Shown: one piece after another, positions 17,212 through 25,705 of the stretch | How the letters are laid out: the number at the start of each line of letters is the position of its first letter | How positions within the stretch are numbered: the stretch's first letter is position 1 | Assembly (NCBI GenBank): GCA_947503575.1 | Contig: CANNDZ010000004.1 | Span: 1-64,000, forward strand | DNA: 64,000 nucleotides | Direction: 5' to 3' | DNA from: an uncultured Kordiimonas sp. | GTDB taxonomy: Bacteria > Pseudomonadota > Alphaproteobacteria > Sphingomonadales > Kordiimonadaceae | Program-made: the position numbers and the translations under genes | Notes under the pieces: generated by a model | Told to the model about the DNA's origin: nothing | Databases searched by the model: none | Seen by the model: only the letters and a program-made list of their open reading frames with translations

Positions 17212-17555
17212 TGGTACAAAGTATGCCGATCAAGGATGATGCTGTTCTCGCTCAGCTAGCGCGGGATGTCGGCGATGATGCGCTCCCCGTCTTGATGAAG
17301 GCGCTGGCCAAAGAGCTGACCCAATCGGCAGAAACAATCCATAAATCCCTGGGGTCGGCAGACTATGCATTGCTTGAAACAACGGCTCATGCGCTCAAAA
17401 GTGCGACAGCGTCTTTTGGGGCGCTTCGCTTAAGCGAAGTTTGTAAGTCTATTGAATTTGCTGCGCGGGACGGGTCGGCTGCCGATCATCTTGCTGCTCT
17501 TGTGGCTCAGTTGGACTGCGCGATTGCGGAAGCACGAGAAGCTTATGATCTCTAG
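17211..17555 (+). CDS. Histidine phosphotransfer (Hpt) domain protein
   Basis: This 114-residue all-helical protein carries the Hpt phosphorylation site AHALKSATASFGA, with the phospho-accepting His at about residue 60. Hpt proteins shuttle phosphate between hybrid kinases and response regulators in the cytoplasm. An internal ATG at 17223 (MPIKDD) could also serve as start, but the overlapping ATG at 17211 fits coupling to DUF3253. No hybrid kinase or response regulator is next to it; the closest kinase is about 4 kb away and has no receiver domain. The partner is unknown. Confidence 0.88.
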   Translation: MVQSMPIKDDAVLAQLARDVGDDALPVLMKALAKELTQSAETIHKSLGSADYALLETTAHALKSATASFGALRLSEVCKSIEFAARDGSAADHLAALVAQLDCAIAEAREAYDL

Positions 17556-17572
17556 GCTCTTGCCCGCAAGCG

Positions 17573-18226
17573 CTAGAATTTCGTAAGCGACGCGATTTCA
17601 GTTCTCACCTCAGACAAGCCCCAGCCTTTTTCGCTGCTGGTGGCAAGAACCGTTGGATGGCAGGCGACAAATTTTATCGCGTCAGCCTGCGTTTTTTTGA
17701 GCATTTTTTCACGTTCTGCAACTTTCAGCTTATCAAGTTTTGTCAACACAAGTTGATAATTGACAGCGGCTTCATCCAGCATAGTCATGATTTCGCGGTC
17801 GTTATCCTTGAGGCCGTGGCGGCTGTCGATCAGCAGCATAATGCGCCGTAAGTTTGGGCGCCCCCGCAAATAGTCTTTCACAAGCCGCGTCCAGGCATGC
17901 ACCTTTTTACGCTCAATTTTGGCGTAGCCATAGCCGGGCAGGTCTACCAGATACGTTGGCGCTTCCATGGTGTCGCCCATTTCAAAGAAATTAAGCTCTT
18001 GTGTTCTGCCGGGCGTGTTAGATGTACGAGCCAGTGTTTTGCGTCCTGTTAGCGCATTAACAAGGCTTGATTTACCCACATTGGACCGACCGGCAAAGGC
18101 AATTTCAGGGCGGTCCGCATCTGGCAGGGTTTCAAGAGAAACAGCCCCCATGACAAAGGTCACTGGCCCGGCAAACAACAGTCTGCCGCGCTCAATATCT
18201 TCCTGGTCGTAAGGGGCTGCGTCCAT
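17573..18226 (-). CDS. engB: Ribosome-biogenesis GTPase EngB (YihA/YsxC)
   Basis: This 217-residue TRAFAC GTPase assists assembly of the large ribosomal subunit. G1 reads GRSNVGKSS (about residues 46-54), the G2 region is NTPGRTQELNFF, G3 is DLPGYG and G4 is TKLDK. The length is close to the usual 200-220. Its ATG directly follows the yidC stop (TAGATG), so the two genes are coupled. It ends 18 bases from the convergent Hpt gene. Confidence 0.95.
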   Translation of the reverse strand: MDAAPYDQEDIERGRLLFAGPVTFVMGAVSLETLPDADRPEIAFAGRSNVGKSSLVNALTGRKTLARTSNTPGRTQELNFFEMGDTMEAPTYLVDLPGYGYAKIERKKVHAWTRLVKDYLRGRPNLRRIMLLIDSRHGLKDNDREIMTMLDEAAVNYQLVLTKLDKLKVAEREKMLKKTQADAIKFVACHPTVLATSSEKGWGLSEVRTEIASLTKF

Positions 18227-19963
18227 CTAGGCTTTCGCTTCATCCATACGGGCATCCTCGCGCCGCATGATAACCCACTGCTGGCCGATGGACAGGATGT
18301 TGTTCCACGTCCAGTACAGCACCAGCCCGGCACTAAACTGTGCCATCACAAACGTGAACACAATCGGCAGTACGCTCATGACTTTCTGCTGTGTAGGGTC
18401 CATCGCGGCGGACTGCGGGTTCAGCTTTTGCTGCAGCCACATGGAAACACCCATCAGGATCGGTAGCACGCCAACCGCAACAATACCCGGCGGGTCAAAC
18501 GGCAGCAGACCGAACAGATTAACTGGCGTGAGTGGGTCGGCAACTGACAGGTCCTTAATCCAGCCAACAAATGGCTGGTGGCGCATTTCAATGGTGACAT
18601 ACAGAACTTTGTATAGCGCAAAGAAGATGAACATCTGCGGGATCATGGGCAGGCACCCCGCCATCGGGTTGATCTTCTCTTTTTTATAAAGCGCCATCAT
18701 TTCCTGCTGCATCTTGGCTTTATCATCGCCGTAGCGTTCCTGCAGCGCTTTAATTTTTGGCTGTGCGCGCTTCATGTGGGCCATGGACACGTATGACTTA
18801 TTGGCGAACCAAAACAGGCCAATTTTCAAAATCACGGTCATCAGCAGGATGGAAACACCAAAGTTGCCCGTCGCTTCAAACAGCATATGGATGATAGCGA
18901 AAATCGGTTTGGTCAGGAACCAGAACCAGCCCCAGTCAATCGCGCGGTCAAACAGCTCAATTTGATAGCGTTCAGCATAGTCATCGATGGCACCAACAAT
19001 TTTTGCACCCGCATACAGTTTGCTTGAGCCGGTTAGGCTGCTGCCGGCGGCAACCGGTTGCCAGTTTTCTGTGTATTCAATGCGGTAGCTGACATCCGGG
19101 CCGCTAACACGCCGCGCCATCCGCGTAACCGGCAGCGATTTCTGCTGATCAGGTATCAGAACCGTCATCCAGAATTTGTCAGTGATGCCCATCCAGCCAC
19201 CGGTGGTGCCCGCTTCAAAGTTGCCATCGTCTTCAAGGTCGCTGTAGGTCAGCTCTTTCAACTCACCATTGAACACGCCAATCGCGCCTTCATGCAGAAT
19301 GTAAAGACCATCGGTTTCTGGCAGGCCTTCGCGCACAATCAGGCCGTAGGGCGCAACTTCAATTGCCTCACCACTGTTGTTGATCACCATTTGGTCGACC
19401 GAGAACATGAATTGGTCGTCAATTTCCAGCCTCAGCTGGAAGGTTACGGCATCATCATTTGTCCATGACAGAGTGACAGGCGTGGCAGGGGTCAGTTCCT
19501 CGCCGTTTGCAGTCCACGCCGTACCAGGGCCAGGTACAAAGTCGCTATCCTTGTTTTTGGCCGTCCAGCCAAAACGTACAAAGTAGCTGTTCGCTTCATT
19601 TAGTGGGCGTAATAACTGGATGTTGCCAGAGTCGATGTCTTGGGTAACCCGGTGATTGTTCAACAGAAGCGTATCAATGCGTGCACCGCGAAGTGAAATT
19701 GACCCTGACAGTTCAGGTGTGTCGATTGTTACGCGGCCGGCTTCTTCATATGCGGGGTCATTTGGTGCGGGGGCTGGTGTATTGGTGGGCGCAGGACCGG
19801 CTGTTGCTGCAGGCGGCTGGACTGTTTCACCAACCAGCGCTCGCTGCTGTTGTTCAATCCGCTGCCGTTCGGCTTCTTTCGGTCCAAGATAAAAGGTTTG
19901 ATAACCGATAAGAATGCCAAGCGATAACACGGCAAACAAAATGAAATTTTTACTGTCACCCAT
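18227..19963 (-). CDS. yidC: Membrane protein insertase YidC
   Basis: This insertase of about 578 residues places inner-membrane proteins, alone or with SecYEG. It opens with MGDSKNFILFAVLSLGILIGYQ, a typical first helix; a Pro/Ala-rich linker and the large periplasmic beta domain P1 follow (about residues 60-340). The conserved five-helix core is in the C-terminal 230 residues, with the cytoplasmic KKEKINPMAGCLPM loop and the QFSAGLVLYWTWNN helix. An ATG four codons upstream (19975) is possible, but 19963 fits homologues better. It follows yidD and precedes engB, the conserved order. Confidence 0.96.
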   Translation of the reverse strand: MGDSKNFILFAVLSLGILIGYQTFYLGPKEAERQRIEQQQRALVGETVQPPAATAGPAPTNTPAPAPNDPAYEEAGRVTIDTPELSGSISLRGARIDTLLLNNHRVTQDIDSGNIQLLRPLNEANSYFVRFGWTAKNKDSDFVPGPGTAWTANGEELTPATPVTLSWTNDDAVTFQLRLEIDDQFMFSVDQMVINNSGEAIEVAPYGLIVREGLPETDGLYILHEGAIGVFNGELKELTYSDLEDDGNFEAGTTGGWMGITDKFWMTVLIPDQQKSLPVTRMARRVSGPDVSYRIEYTENWQPVAAGSSLTGSSKLYAGAKIVGAIDDYAERYQIELFDRAIDWGWFWFLTKPIFAIIHMLFEATGNFGVSILLMTVILKIGLFWFANKSYVSMAHMKRAQPKIKALQERYGDDKAKMQQEMMALYKKEKINPMAGCLPMIPQMFIFFALYKVLYVTIEMRHQPFVGWIKDLSVADPLTPVNLFGLLPFDPPGIVAVGVLPILMGVSMWLQQKLNPQSAAMDPTQQKVMSVLPIVFTFVMAQFSAGLVLYWTWNNILSIGQQWVIMRREDARMDEAKA

Positions 19964-20014
19964 GGGTAAACGCATCCCAATTTCGGGCCAGGCAATTGGT
20001 GCCCTGTGGCCTCA

Positions 20015-20329
20015 TCAATGTATTTTGCCGCCATCACCAGTTCGGCGGGCGGCTTCCTGCGAGCCTTTTGGCACAGGATCGTATCCAAATCCACCCCAAG
20101 GATGGCATTTCAGGATACGTTTGAGGGCAAGCCACCCCCCCTTTATGGCACCGTGGCTAATAATGGCTTCGGTGGCATACGTGCTGCACGTTGGTTGAAA
20201 TCGGCACCGAGGACCCAAAACCGGCGATACAATAACCTGATACAATCGCACCAAACCAATCAGTAAAACCGCGAACGGAGACCGCCGCAGCGTTTTTTTG
20301 TGATCGGAGTGGGTATCAGGTTTTGGCAA
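20015..20329 (-). CDS. yidD: Membrane protein insertion efficiency factor YidD
   Basis: This 104-residue protein supports YidC-dependent insertion. The complete family core is present: an amphipathic N-terminal helix ([17 protein letters not shown]), then [29 protein letters not shown] and KCHPWG with GYDPVP. The three conserved cysteines are kept. It lies between rnpA (nine bases upstream) and yidC. Confidence 0.95.
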   Translation of the reverse strand: MPKPDTHSDHKKTLRRSPFAVLLIGLVRLYQVIVSPVLGPRCRFQPTCSTYATEAIISHGAIKGGWLALKRILKCHPWGGFGYDPVPKGSQEAARRTGDGGKIH

Positions 20330-20338
20330 TTTTGTGTC

Positions 20339-20776
20339 CTACCTAACGCCGGGTTTGGCGCTTCGTTTTTTCTCTGAGGACTTTAAATCGGCATTGGCGG
20401 CCAGTTTCGCAAGGGCCCACCGCATATCTGTGATCATTTTCGCAAATGGAAAGTCAATAGCAGCCGTGCGACCGATCAACACAAAGGACCAGCCGTCTGG
20501 TGCGTATCCCGGAAACCCGATCCGGGCTGCTTCCTTGAGGCGACGACGCACCCGGCTGCGTTTTACCGCGTTGCCGACTTTCTTTGAAACGGTAAAGCCA
20601 ACTTTTGCAGGGCAATCCTGCTGCCCTGGTTGCGCTTGAACAATAAAACTGGGCGTAACCCATTTTCGACTGGTTTTCCCAACAGCTATATAGTCCGCCC
20701 GCGCGGTGATTCGCCCGATGCCGCTGTTTGCCAGATCTTTATTTTTTGGTGTTCGGCGCAAGGGGCGCAGCTCCAT
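20339..20776 (-). CDS. rnpA: Ribonuclease P protein component
   Basis: This 145-residue basic protein is the protein subunit of RNase P, which trims tRNA 5' leaders. The RNR signature reads KVGFTVSKKVGNAVKRSRVRRRLKEA (split: KVGFTVSKKVGNAV, then KRSRVRRRLKEA), at about residues 77-102. The N terminus before the usual start region is somewhat extended. ATG 20776 lacks a clear ribosome site, and a TTG further in (20761, after GGAG) is an alternative. It is preceded by an intrinsic terminator located between rpmH and rnpA, so its expression may depend on read-through. Confidence 0.95.
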   Translation of the reverse strand: MELRPLRRTPKNKDLANSGIGRITARADYIAVGKTSRKWVTPSFIVQAQPGQQDCPAKVGFTVSKKVGNAVKRSRVRRRLKEAARIGFPGYAPDGWSFVLIGRTAAIDFPFAKMITDMRWALAKLAANADLKSSEKKRSAKPGVR

Positions 20777-20792
20777 GAAAAATCAATAATCC

Positions 20793-20826
20793 AAAAAAAA
20801 ACCGACCGTTCATCACGGTCGGTTTC
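20793..20826 (-). terminator. Intrinsic terminator between rpmH and rnpA
   Basis: On the minus strand ACCGACCG, seven-base loop, CGGTCGGT is followed by eight further T. It is a textbook terminator 40 bases after the rpmH stop and 17 bases before the rnpA ATG. It would let L34 be made in excess over RnpA. Confidence 0.9.
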
Positions 20827-20865
20827 TATTCTCTGGTCTTCCGGCAGTGACCGGACAGTCGCGTT

Positions 20866-21000
20866 TTACGCAGACAGACGCTTGCGGCCACGAGCACGAC
20901 GTGCATTCAAAATGCGACGACCGCCTACTGTTGCCTTCCGAGCGCGAAAACCATGCCGACGCTTGCGAACAAGCTCACTTGGCTGAAAAGTACGTTTCAT
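20866..21000 (-). CDS. rpmH: 50S ribosomal protein L34
   Basis: This 44-residue protein of the large ribosomal subunit starts [20 protein letters not shown] and ends GRKRLSA, matching L34 over its full length (usual 44-46). ATG 21000 is preceded by GGAG about eight bases upstream. It is the first gene of the rpmH-rnpA-yidD-yidC-engB series, with its own promoter upstream and a terminator behind. Confidence 0.98.
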   Translation of the reverse strand: MKRTFQPSELVRKRRHGFRARKATVGGRRILNARRARGRKRLSA

Positions 21001-21135
21001 ATCTTCTACTCCGTTGTCGCCCCTGATCGTTGACTGGTCTTACTGTGGTCGGTACAGCCTCCAAGGAGCCTGAAACCGATGCCGCCAGCCGGTCGTCATT
21101 CCGATACTTCACGGGCGCATCAAATTCGAGGGCGC

Positions 21136-21164
21136 TATATACCGGCTTGTTAAAGCCAAGTCAA
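21136..21164 (-). promoter_or_regulatory. Strong sigma-70-type promoter of rpmH
   Basis: On the minus strand TTGACT (21159-21164), 17-base spacer, TATATA (21136-21141) is a near-consensus housekeeping promoter. Transcription would start near 21128, giving a leader of about 128 bases before the rpmH ATG. The rest of the 350-base gap up to the histidine kinase gene shows no gene. Confidence 0.8.
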
Positions 21165-21352
21165 CAGCACAAAAACCATGTTTTTTATAGGTGTTAGCGC
21201 TGGAAAAAGCGAGCGTTTTCAGGTGGTACAGTTTTAAGCTCCTTAAAACACTTGGGCGGGTATGTGGTGTCGCTACCATCATAGCCGCACCAAACGACAT
21301 ATCAGCGCACAGGCCCTGCATGGGCATTTGTTTACTTGCATTTCCTGGCTGA

Positions 21353-22780
21353 ATGGTTTTGAAGACAAGGGACATGCCAGATCACTATCGACCGATTACA
21401 GCTAGCTTGCGTTCCCGCTTGCTTATTCTCACCTTCTTTTTTGTGATGGTGGTATCAGGGTTTGTTTACCTGCCATCGATCGCCACGTTCCGGCTTGAGT
21501 TTCTTGAAAAACGCCTGGAGAACGCGCAGATCGCGGCCCTGGCTCTTGAAGAACGGGGCGATAGTTCCGTCAGCCCGCTGCTGGAAGAACGTCTGTTAAC
21601 CCAGTCGGGCGTGATTGCTGTTATCCTGCGTGGGCAAGAAAAAAGCTTGTTTCTCGGCTTTAATGTGATGCCGGAAGAGGTGGATGCCAGTTACGATTTG
21701 CGTACCACATCCCTGGGGATGCTGATCTTCGACGCCTATGATGTTTTGAATACGGGCGGGTCACGCGTTATTCGCGTTGTCGGAACGCCGATGTCACCGC
21801 AAACTCGTTGGCTGGAGATCACGCTGGATGAGGCGGAACTGTATGAAGAGCTAAGAAACTATTCCAACAATGTGCTGGTGCTGGCAATTATTGTGTCCCT
21901 GTTTACCGGTATTCTGGTGTATTTGGCGCTGCATTGGATGTTAGTGCGCCCGATTCGCAAGATTAAGGACAGCATAGTGTCCTTCCGTCGCCAGCCCGAG
22001 GTTCCGAACAGAGTGCGCATGGGGCGCAACAGGTCTGATGAAATTGGCCTTGTGCAGCGCGAACTGGCCCGAATGCAGGAAGAAGTGCGCCAGTCCCTTA
22101 AGCAAAAAAGCAATCTGGCAGCGCTTGGGGAAGCTGTCGCCAAGATTAATCACGACCTTCGAAACGTACTGGCGACGGCGCAATTGGCCTCTGATGCCCT
22201 GCAGCGAGTAGACCACCCGCGGGTACAAAAAGTTTCCCGCCGGCTTGTTACAGCGGTTAGCCGCGCCATTGCTTTGTGTGAGGCGACAATCCGCCACGGT
22301 AAGGCCGAAGACCCTTTGCCGGAAAAGGCAGAGGTGGAGCTTCGGGACCTTGTATTTGACGTTGCTACGTCGCTGGGCTTGCTGGACGGCGAAGATTTCA
22401 CGTTTGATTGCTCGATTGATGAGCATTTTACGGTTTTTGTCGACGCAGAGCAGTTTCACCGGGTACTTTTGAACCTGTGCCGAAATGCAGGCGAAGTCCA
22501 GGGCAAAGGCGGATATATCGGCTTGACCGCTGAGAAGGACACGGCCGGCACAAGCCATATCCGTATCATGGATAAAGGACCCGGTATCCCGGAAACCGTT
22601 CGCCCAAACCTTTTTAAAGCGTTTGCGTCCGCCAAAGCCGGGGGGACCGGGTTGGGTCTTGCGACCGCGCGGGACATCGTGCTGGCGCACGGTGGCCAGA
22701 TTGGTTTGGAACAAACGGGGCCGGAAGGCACGACATTCATAATTTGCCTGCCACCTGATGAAGAGGGGGGCGGCGCATGA
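21353..22780 (+). CDS. Membrane sensor histidine kinase
   Basis: This 475-residue kinase has a first membrane helix at about 25-45, a periplasmic sensor part (about 46-172, no recognised domain), a second helix (about 173-195, NVLVLAIIVSLFTGILVYLAL) and a HAMP linker. The dimerisation helix has the phospho-His in INHDLRN (about residue 266). The ATP domain has N-box LLNLCRNAGEV, G1 DKGPGIP and G2 GGTGLGLAT. There is no receiver domain and no adjacent response regulator, so it is an orphan kinase. The start is ATG 21353 or 21374. Its stop overlaps the next gene (ATGA), tying it to the P1 peptidase. Confidence 0.92.
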   Translation: MVLKTRDMPDHYRPITASLRSRLLILTFFFVMVVSGFVYLPSIATFRLEFLEKRLENAQIAALALEERGDSSVSPLLEERLLTQSGVIAVILRGQEKSLFLGFNVMPEEVDASYDLRTTSLGMLIFDAYDVLNTGGSRVIRVVGTPMSPQTRWLEITLDEAELYEELRNYSNNVLVLAIIVSLFTGILVYLALHWMLVRPIRKIKDSIVSFRRQPEVPNRVRMGRNRSDEIGLVQRELARMQEEVRQSLKQKSNLAALGEAVAKINHDLRNVLATAQLASDALQRVDHPRVQKVSRRLVTAVSRAIALCEATIRHGKAEDPLPEKAEVELRDLVFDVATSLGLLDGEDFTFDCSIDEHFTVFVDAEQFHRVLLNLCRNAGEVQGKGGYIGLTAEKDTAGTSHIRIMDKGPGIPETVRPNLFKAFASAKAGGTGLGLATARDIVLAHGGQIGLEQTGPEGTTFIICLPPDEEGGGA

Positions 22781-23682
22781 AGCGCATAGTGGCACAGCCG
22801 GGCGAGAGCAACTCACTGTTGGATGTTGGGGGCATTCGCGTTGGCAACGCCCACGATGACAAGGTACGCACAGGTGTTACCGCCATTTTGCCCGATGAGC
22901 CTGTGGCAATGGGTGTTGATGTGCGGGGTGGCGGACCCGGTACACGCGATACAGATGCGCTTGATCCCACCTGTCTGGTTGAAAAAGTTCATGGCCTTGT
23001 TCTAGCAGGTGGGTCTGTATTTGGTTTGGCTGCGGCTGACGGCGTCGTTAGCTATTTGTCGGAAGAGGGCATTGGCCTGGCTATCAGTCCGGTTGCGGTG
23101 CCGGTTGTGCCCTCCGCGATCTTGTTTGACCTGGCCAATGGCGGCGACAAAAACTGGGGACTGGAACCACCTTACCGGGCTTTGGGGATCAGGGCGGCAA
23201 AAGCTGCGGGGGCTTCTTTGAAGAGCGGGAGATACGGTGCCGGATTTGGTGCCCGCGCTGGCGCTGCGCAGGGTGGGCTTGGGACTGCTAGTTTGGTTTT
23301 GCCAGATGGCGCAGCAGTTGGGGCGGTTGTTGCGGTTAACAGCTTTGGCGCAGTGGTTGACGATGCGGCGACAAAACATGGCCAGGTTGAGTTGCCCAAG
23401 GTTGGGTTTGTTGGTGCCAACACGACAATTGCAGCAATCGCAACTAATGTGGCACTGGACAAAGCAGGCTGCAAGCGGCTTGCGATGATGGCCCAGGATG
23501 GATTTGCGCGGTCTATTCGGCCCATCCACACCCCGTTTGACGGGGATACGGTGTTTGCCCTGTCGACAGGCACGCACACTATAGAGCAAAACCCGGCTGT
23601 GATGATGGCGGTGCTTGGGACGTTAGCGAGTGACTGTTTGGTTGCGGCTATTCAGGCGGCGGTGCAGCCAACTGACACCTGA
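22777..23682 (+). CDS. P1 (S58) family peptidase/amidohydrolase, NylC/DmpA-like
   Basis: This 301-residue Ntn-type hydrolase belongs to the self-cleaving family that includes DmpA aminopeptidase and the nylon-oligomer hydrolase NylC. Motifs are GIRVGNAHD near the start, VRGGGPGTRDTD (about 49-60), LAGGSVFGL (77-84), KSGRYGAGFGARAG (about 149-162) and FDGDTVFALSTG near 270. By analogy with NylC the Asn215-Thr216 pair in GANTT is the likely autocleavage site, making Thr216 the nucleophile. There is no signal peptide, so it is cytoplasmic. It overlaps the kinase gene by four bases. Substrate unknown. Confidence 0.9.
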   Translation: MKRIVAQPGESNSLLDVGGIRVGNAHDDKVRTGVTAILPDEPVAMGVDVRGGGPGTRDTDALDPTCLVEKVHGLVLAGGSVFGLAAADGVVSYLSEEGIGLAISPVAVPVVPSAILFDLANGGDKNWGLEPPYRALGIRAAKAAGASLKSGRYGAGFGARAGAAQGGLGTASLVLPDGAAVGAVVAVNSFGAVVDDAATKHGQVELPKVGFVGANTTIAAIATNVALDKAGCKRLAMMAQDGFARSIRPIHTPFDGDTVFALSTGTHTIEQNPAVMMAVLGTLASDCLVAAIQAAVQPTDT

Positions 23683-23703
23683 AATATTACCCTGTTCAGG
23701 GGT

Positions 23704-24213
23704 CTATGGTTTTAAGGATCCCAGCTCTTGCCGCATTGCTACAACGTATGTGTCTATTGCCAGTTTTTCCTGCTTCGCCGTGGATTGAATAAGTGAATCC
23801 TTAATTGCTGCGTTGAAGAGCAGGGGGTCAAGCCGGTTGGCTGTTTGACTAAGGCGGGTTAGCGCCAGTTGTGCCTCGAACCATAGGTGTGCAAATTCCT
23901 GCTTAGTAGCGTCAGTGCCAGCGTTTGGGGCGTTTATCCGGGCAACGTTCAGGGCGTCCTCAAATTCCAGCTTAAGCGCTTCGCTCGCTTGTTTCACGTC
24001 GGCTATTAACTTGTTTGCGCTTTGCAGGGTTTGTGGTTCCATATCCTGCGGGCGAGGCTCTAGCGAAGGGTTCGCGCGCTCGATAACCCGGTTGCGTTCT
24101 TTGGTATCTGGTAGCCTGTCAGACAGATTCGGCCAGCCTTCTTTATTGACGCAAGCCGCAAGAGCTATGCACGCTGTTGCCATCACCACCATTTGAAGCT
24201 TGTTTGCCGTCAT
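23704..24213 (-). CDS. Hypothetical lipoprotein, 169 residues
   Basis: A lipoprotein signal (VVMATACIALAAC, lipid Cys near residue 21) is followed by a mostly helical, soluble domain with no motif I recognise (LIADVKQASEALKLEFEDAL and AHLWFEAQLALTRLSQTAN). It is probably attached to the inner or outer membrane facing the periplasm. It stands alone and converges with the P1 peptidase gene; the 21 bases between them contain only a weak inverted repeat (CCTGAA / TTCAGG). Confidence 0.75.
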   Translation of the reverse strand: MTANKLQMVVMATACIALAACVNKEGWPNLSDRLPDTKERNRVIERANPSLEPRPQDMEPQTLQSANKLIADVKQASEALKLEFEDALNVARINAPNAGTDATKQEFAHLWFEAQLALTRLSQTANRLDPLLFNAAIKDSLIQSTAKQEKLAIDTYVVAMRQELGSLKP

Positions 24214-24315
24214 TAAGTCGCCCTTAAATCACTATAGAGACAAGAGTTTATCTGCATTTTTCAGATAAACGCTAGTGACCTTTTAAACCGGGAACAAGAA
24301 AAAGCGATTTCCCCC

Positions 24316-24344
24316 TTGCATTCATCAGGTAATCTGACTAGGTT
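24316..24344 (+). promoter_or_regulatory. Probable promoter of tRNA-Arg
   Basis: TTGCAT, 17-base spacer, TAGGTT lies about 63 bases before the mature tRNA 5' end. The -35 is good and the -10 fair. It is the best pair in the gap. Confidence 0.5.
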
Positions 24345-24406
24345 CCGCCGCACGCCAAACAGCAGGCCTTTCAGGCACTTGTGGGGTGGCTGCAAAATTT
24401 AGGTAT

Positions 24407-24483
24407 GCACCGGTAGCTCAGCTGGATAGAGCACCAGACTACGAATCTGGGGGCCGGGGGTTCGAATCCTCCCCGGTGCGCCA
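24407..24483 (+). tRNA. tRNA-Arg (anticodon ACG)
   Basis: The gene is 77 bases with encoded CCA. The acceptor stem is GCACCGG paired with CCGGTGC, with discriminator G then CCA. The D arm contains AGCTCAGCTGGATAGAGC, the anticodon stem is CCAGA/TCTGG around CTACGAA with anticodon ACG (24441-24443), and the T arm has GTTCGAATC. A34 would be deaminated to inosine, so it reads CGU, CGC and CGA. An intrinsic terminator follows. Confidence 0.98.
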
Positions 24484-24491
24484 CTAAACAA

Positions 24492-24513
24492 ACCGCCGCA
24501 AGGCGGTTTTTTT
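24492..24513 (+). terminator. Intrinsic terminator after tRNA-Arg
   Basis: ACCGCC, loop GCAA, GGCGGT, then a T run. It starts nine bases after the tRNA CCA end. Confidence 0.92.
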
Positions 24514-24650
24514 GTGTCCGCACCCTTCTCTAGTCCTTCCGGGCCGTTCCTGCCGCAGCTTTGTTGGTCTTCGGCGTTTGTTGAAGACAAAGATTTCAAT
24601 TCTGCCCAAAAATTTTATAGTCACATCAGGGACTGAGGCCAACTAAGGGA

Positions 24651-25676
24651 ATGGCGGGCGTGGGCAAGACAATGAATTCCAAAATGACTGTGGGTTTGGC
24701 GATTGCCGTTGCTGCCGCTGTCAGTGCCGGTGTTTGGTTTGTCCAATCCTCTCCGGGCGACGCAGTCGGCTTTATTGGCAAAAGCTCGTCGTGCTCCGTG
24801 GCTGAGCCAAACATGGTCGATGTACCTGGCGGCACTTTTTTAATGGGGTCAAATGAAGGCTACCAGGAAGAGGGCCCTGCGCGGGAAGTAGCGATCACTG
24901 ATTTCGCTGTCAGCGCAACAGAAGTCACCAACCGCCAATTCGCAGAATTTGTTGAGGATACAGGCTATCAAACGGTTGCCGAGCGCGCGCCTGACCCGGC
25001 CTTGTATCCTGATATTCCATCTCATCTGCTTAAGCCCGGGTCAGCGGTGTTTTTCCTGCCGGGGTCGAAGGAGGTGTCTCTGTCCGGCAAATGGGCCTTT
25101 GTCGAGGGCGCGAACTGGCGTCACCCAATGGGCCCGGAAAGCAACATTGACGGCCGTGAAGAGTATCCGGTTGTGCATATCGCTTATGCTGATGCACAGG
25201 CGTTCGCCCGCTGGAAAGGTCACCGCCTGCCGACAGAAGCTGAGTTTGAATATATGGCCCGCGCTCGGGTGCAGGAATGGAAATACGCCTGGGGTGATGA
25301 TTTCACGCCCAACGGCACACATCAGGCGAACACCTGGCAGGGCTTGTTCCCGTTTCAAAACACTGTGGGTGATGGCTATGCGGGCCTAGCCCCGGTGGGC
25401 TGTTTTGCTGCCAATGCCCAAGGTGTTTACGATGCTATCGGCAATGTATGGGAATGGACAAGTAGCACCTATTATCCAACACATGATGTGCCGGATGAAG
25501 CCCCCGCCGAGGGGTATGATCCCAACCAGCCCGGCGTACCGGTTGGTGTGATAAAAGGCGGATCGTACTTGTGTTCGCCAAATTTCTGCATGCGCTACAG
25601 GCCCCCAGCACGACACGCCCAAGATAAAGGCATGGGAAGTAATCATATCGGCTTCAGGACGGTTGCAACCCGTTAA
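24651..25676 (+). CDS. Formylglycine-generating enzyme (SUMF1/FGE), membrane-anchored
   Basis: This enzyme oxidises the active-site cysteine of type I sulfatases to formylglycine, using O2 and copper. It has 341 residues. A hydrophobic N-terminal segment (about 13-30) works as signal or anchor, so the catalytic domain should face the periplasm. The FGE domain begins with VDVPGGTFLMGS and includes EVTNRQFAEF, RLPTEAEFEYMARA and NVWEWTSS. The two copper-binding catalytic cysteines are both present in GGSYLCSPNFCMRYR (Cys308 and Cys313, spacing as in known FGEs), so it is a true FGE, not merely a C-type-lectin-like relative. The next gene (30 bases away) encodes a sulfatase with the matching Cys-x-Pro-Ser-Arg sequence. 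Confidence 0.93.
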   Translation: MAGVGKTMNSKMTVGLAIAVAAAVSAGVWFVQSSPGDAVGFIGKSSSCSVAEPNMVDVPGGTFLMGSNEGYQEEGPAREVAITDFAVSATEVTNRQFAEFVEDTGYQTVAERAPDPALYPDIPSHLLKPGSAVFFLPGSKEVSLSGKWAFVEGANWRHPMGPESNIDGREEYPVVHIAYADAQAFARWKGHRLPTEAEFEYMARARVQEWKYAWGDDFTPNGTHQANTWQGLFPFQNTVGDGYAGLAPVGCFAANAQGVYDAIGNVWEWTSSTYYPTHDVPDEAPAEGYDPNQPGVPVGVIKGGSYLCSPNFCMRYRPPARHAQDKGMGSNHIGFRTVATR

Positions 25677-25705
25677 TCAGATGTGAAAACAGGGAGATAA
25701 TACCG

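Noticed and set aside
24399-24599. 66-codon minus frame over the tRNA
   Set aside because: It is antisense to tRNA-Arg and its terminator; this kind of spurious frame is common at tRNA genes.
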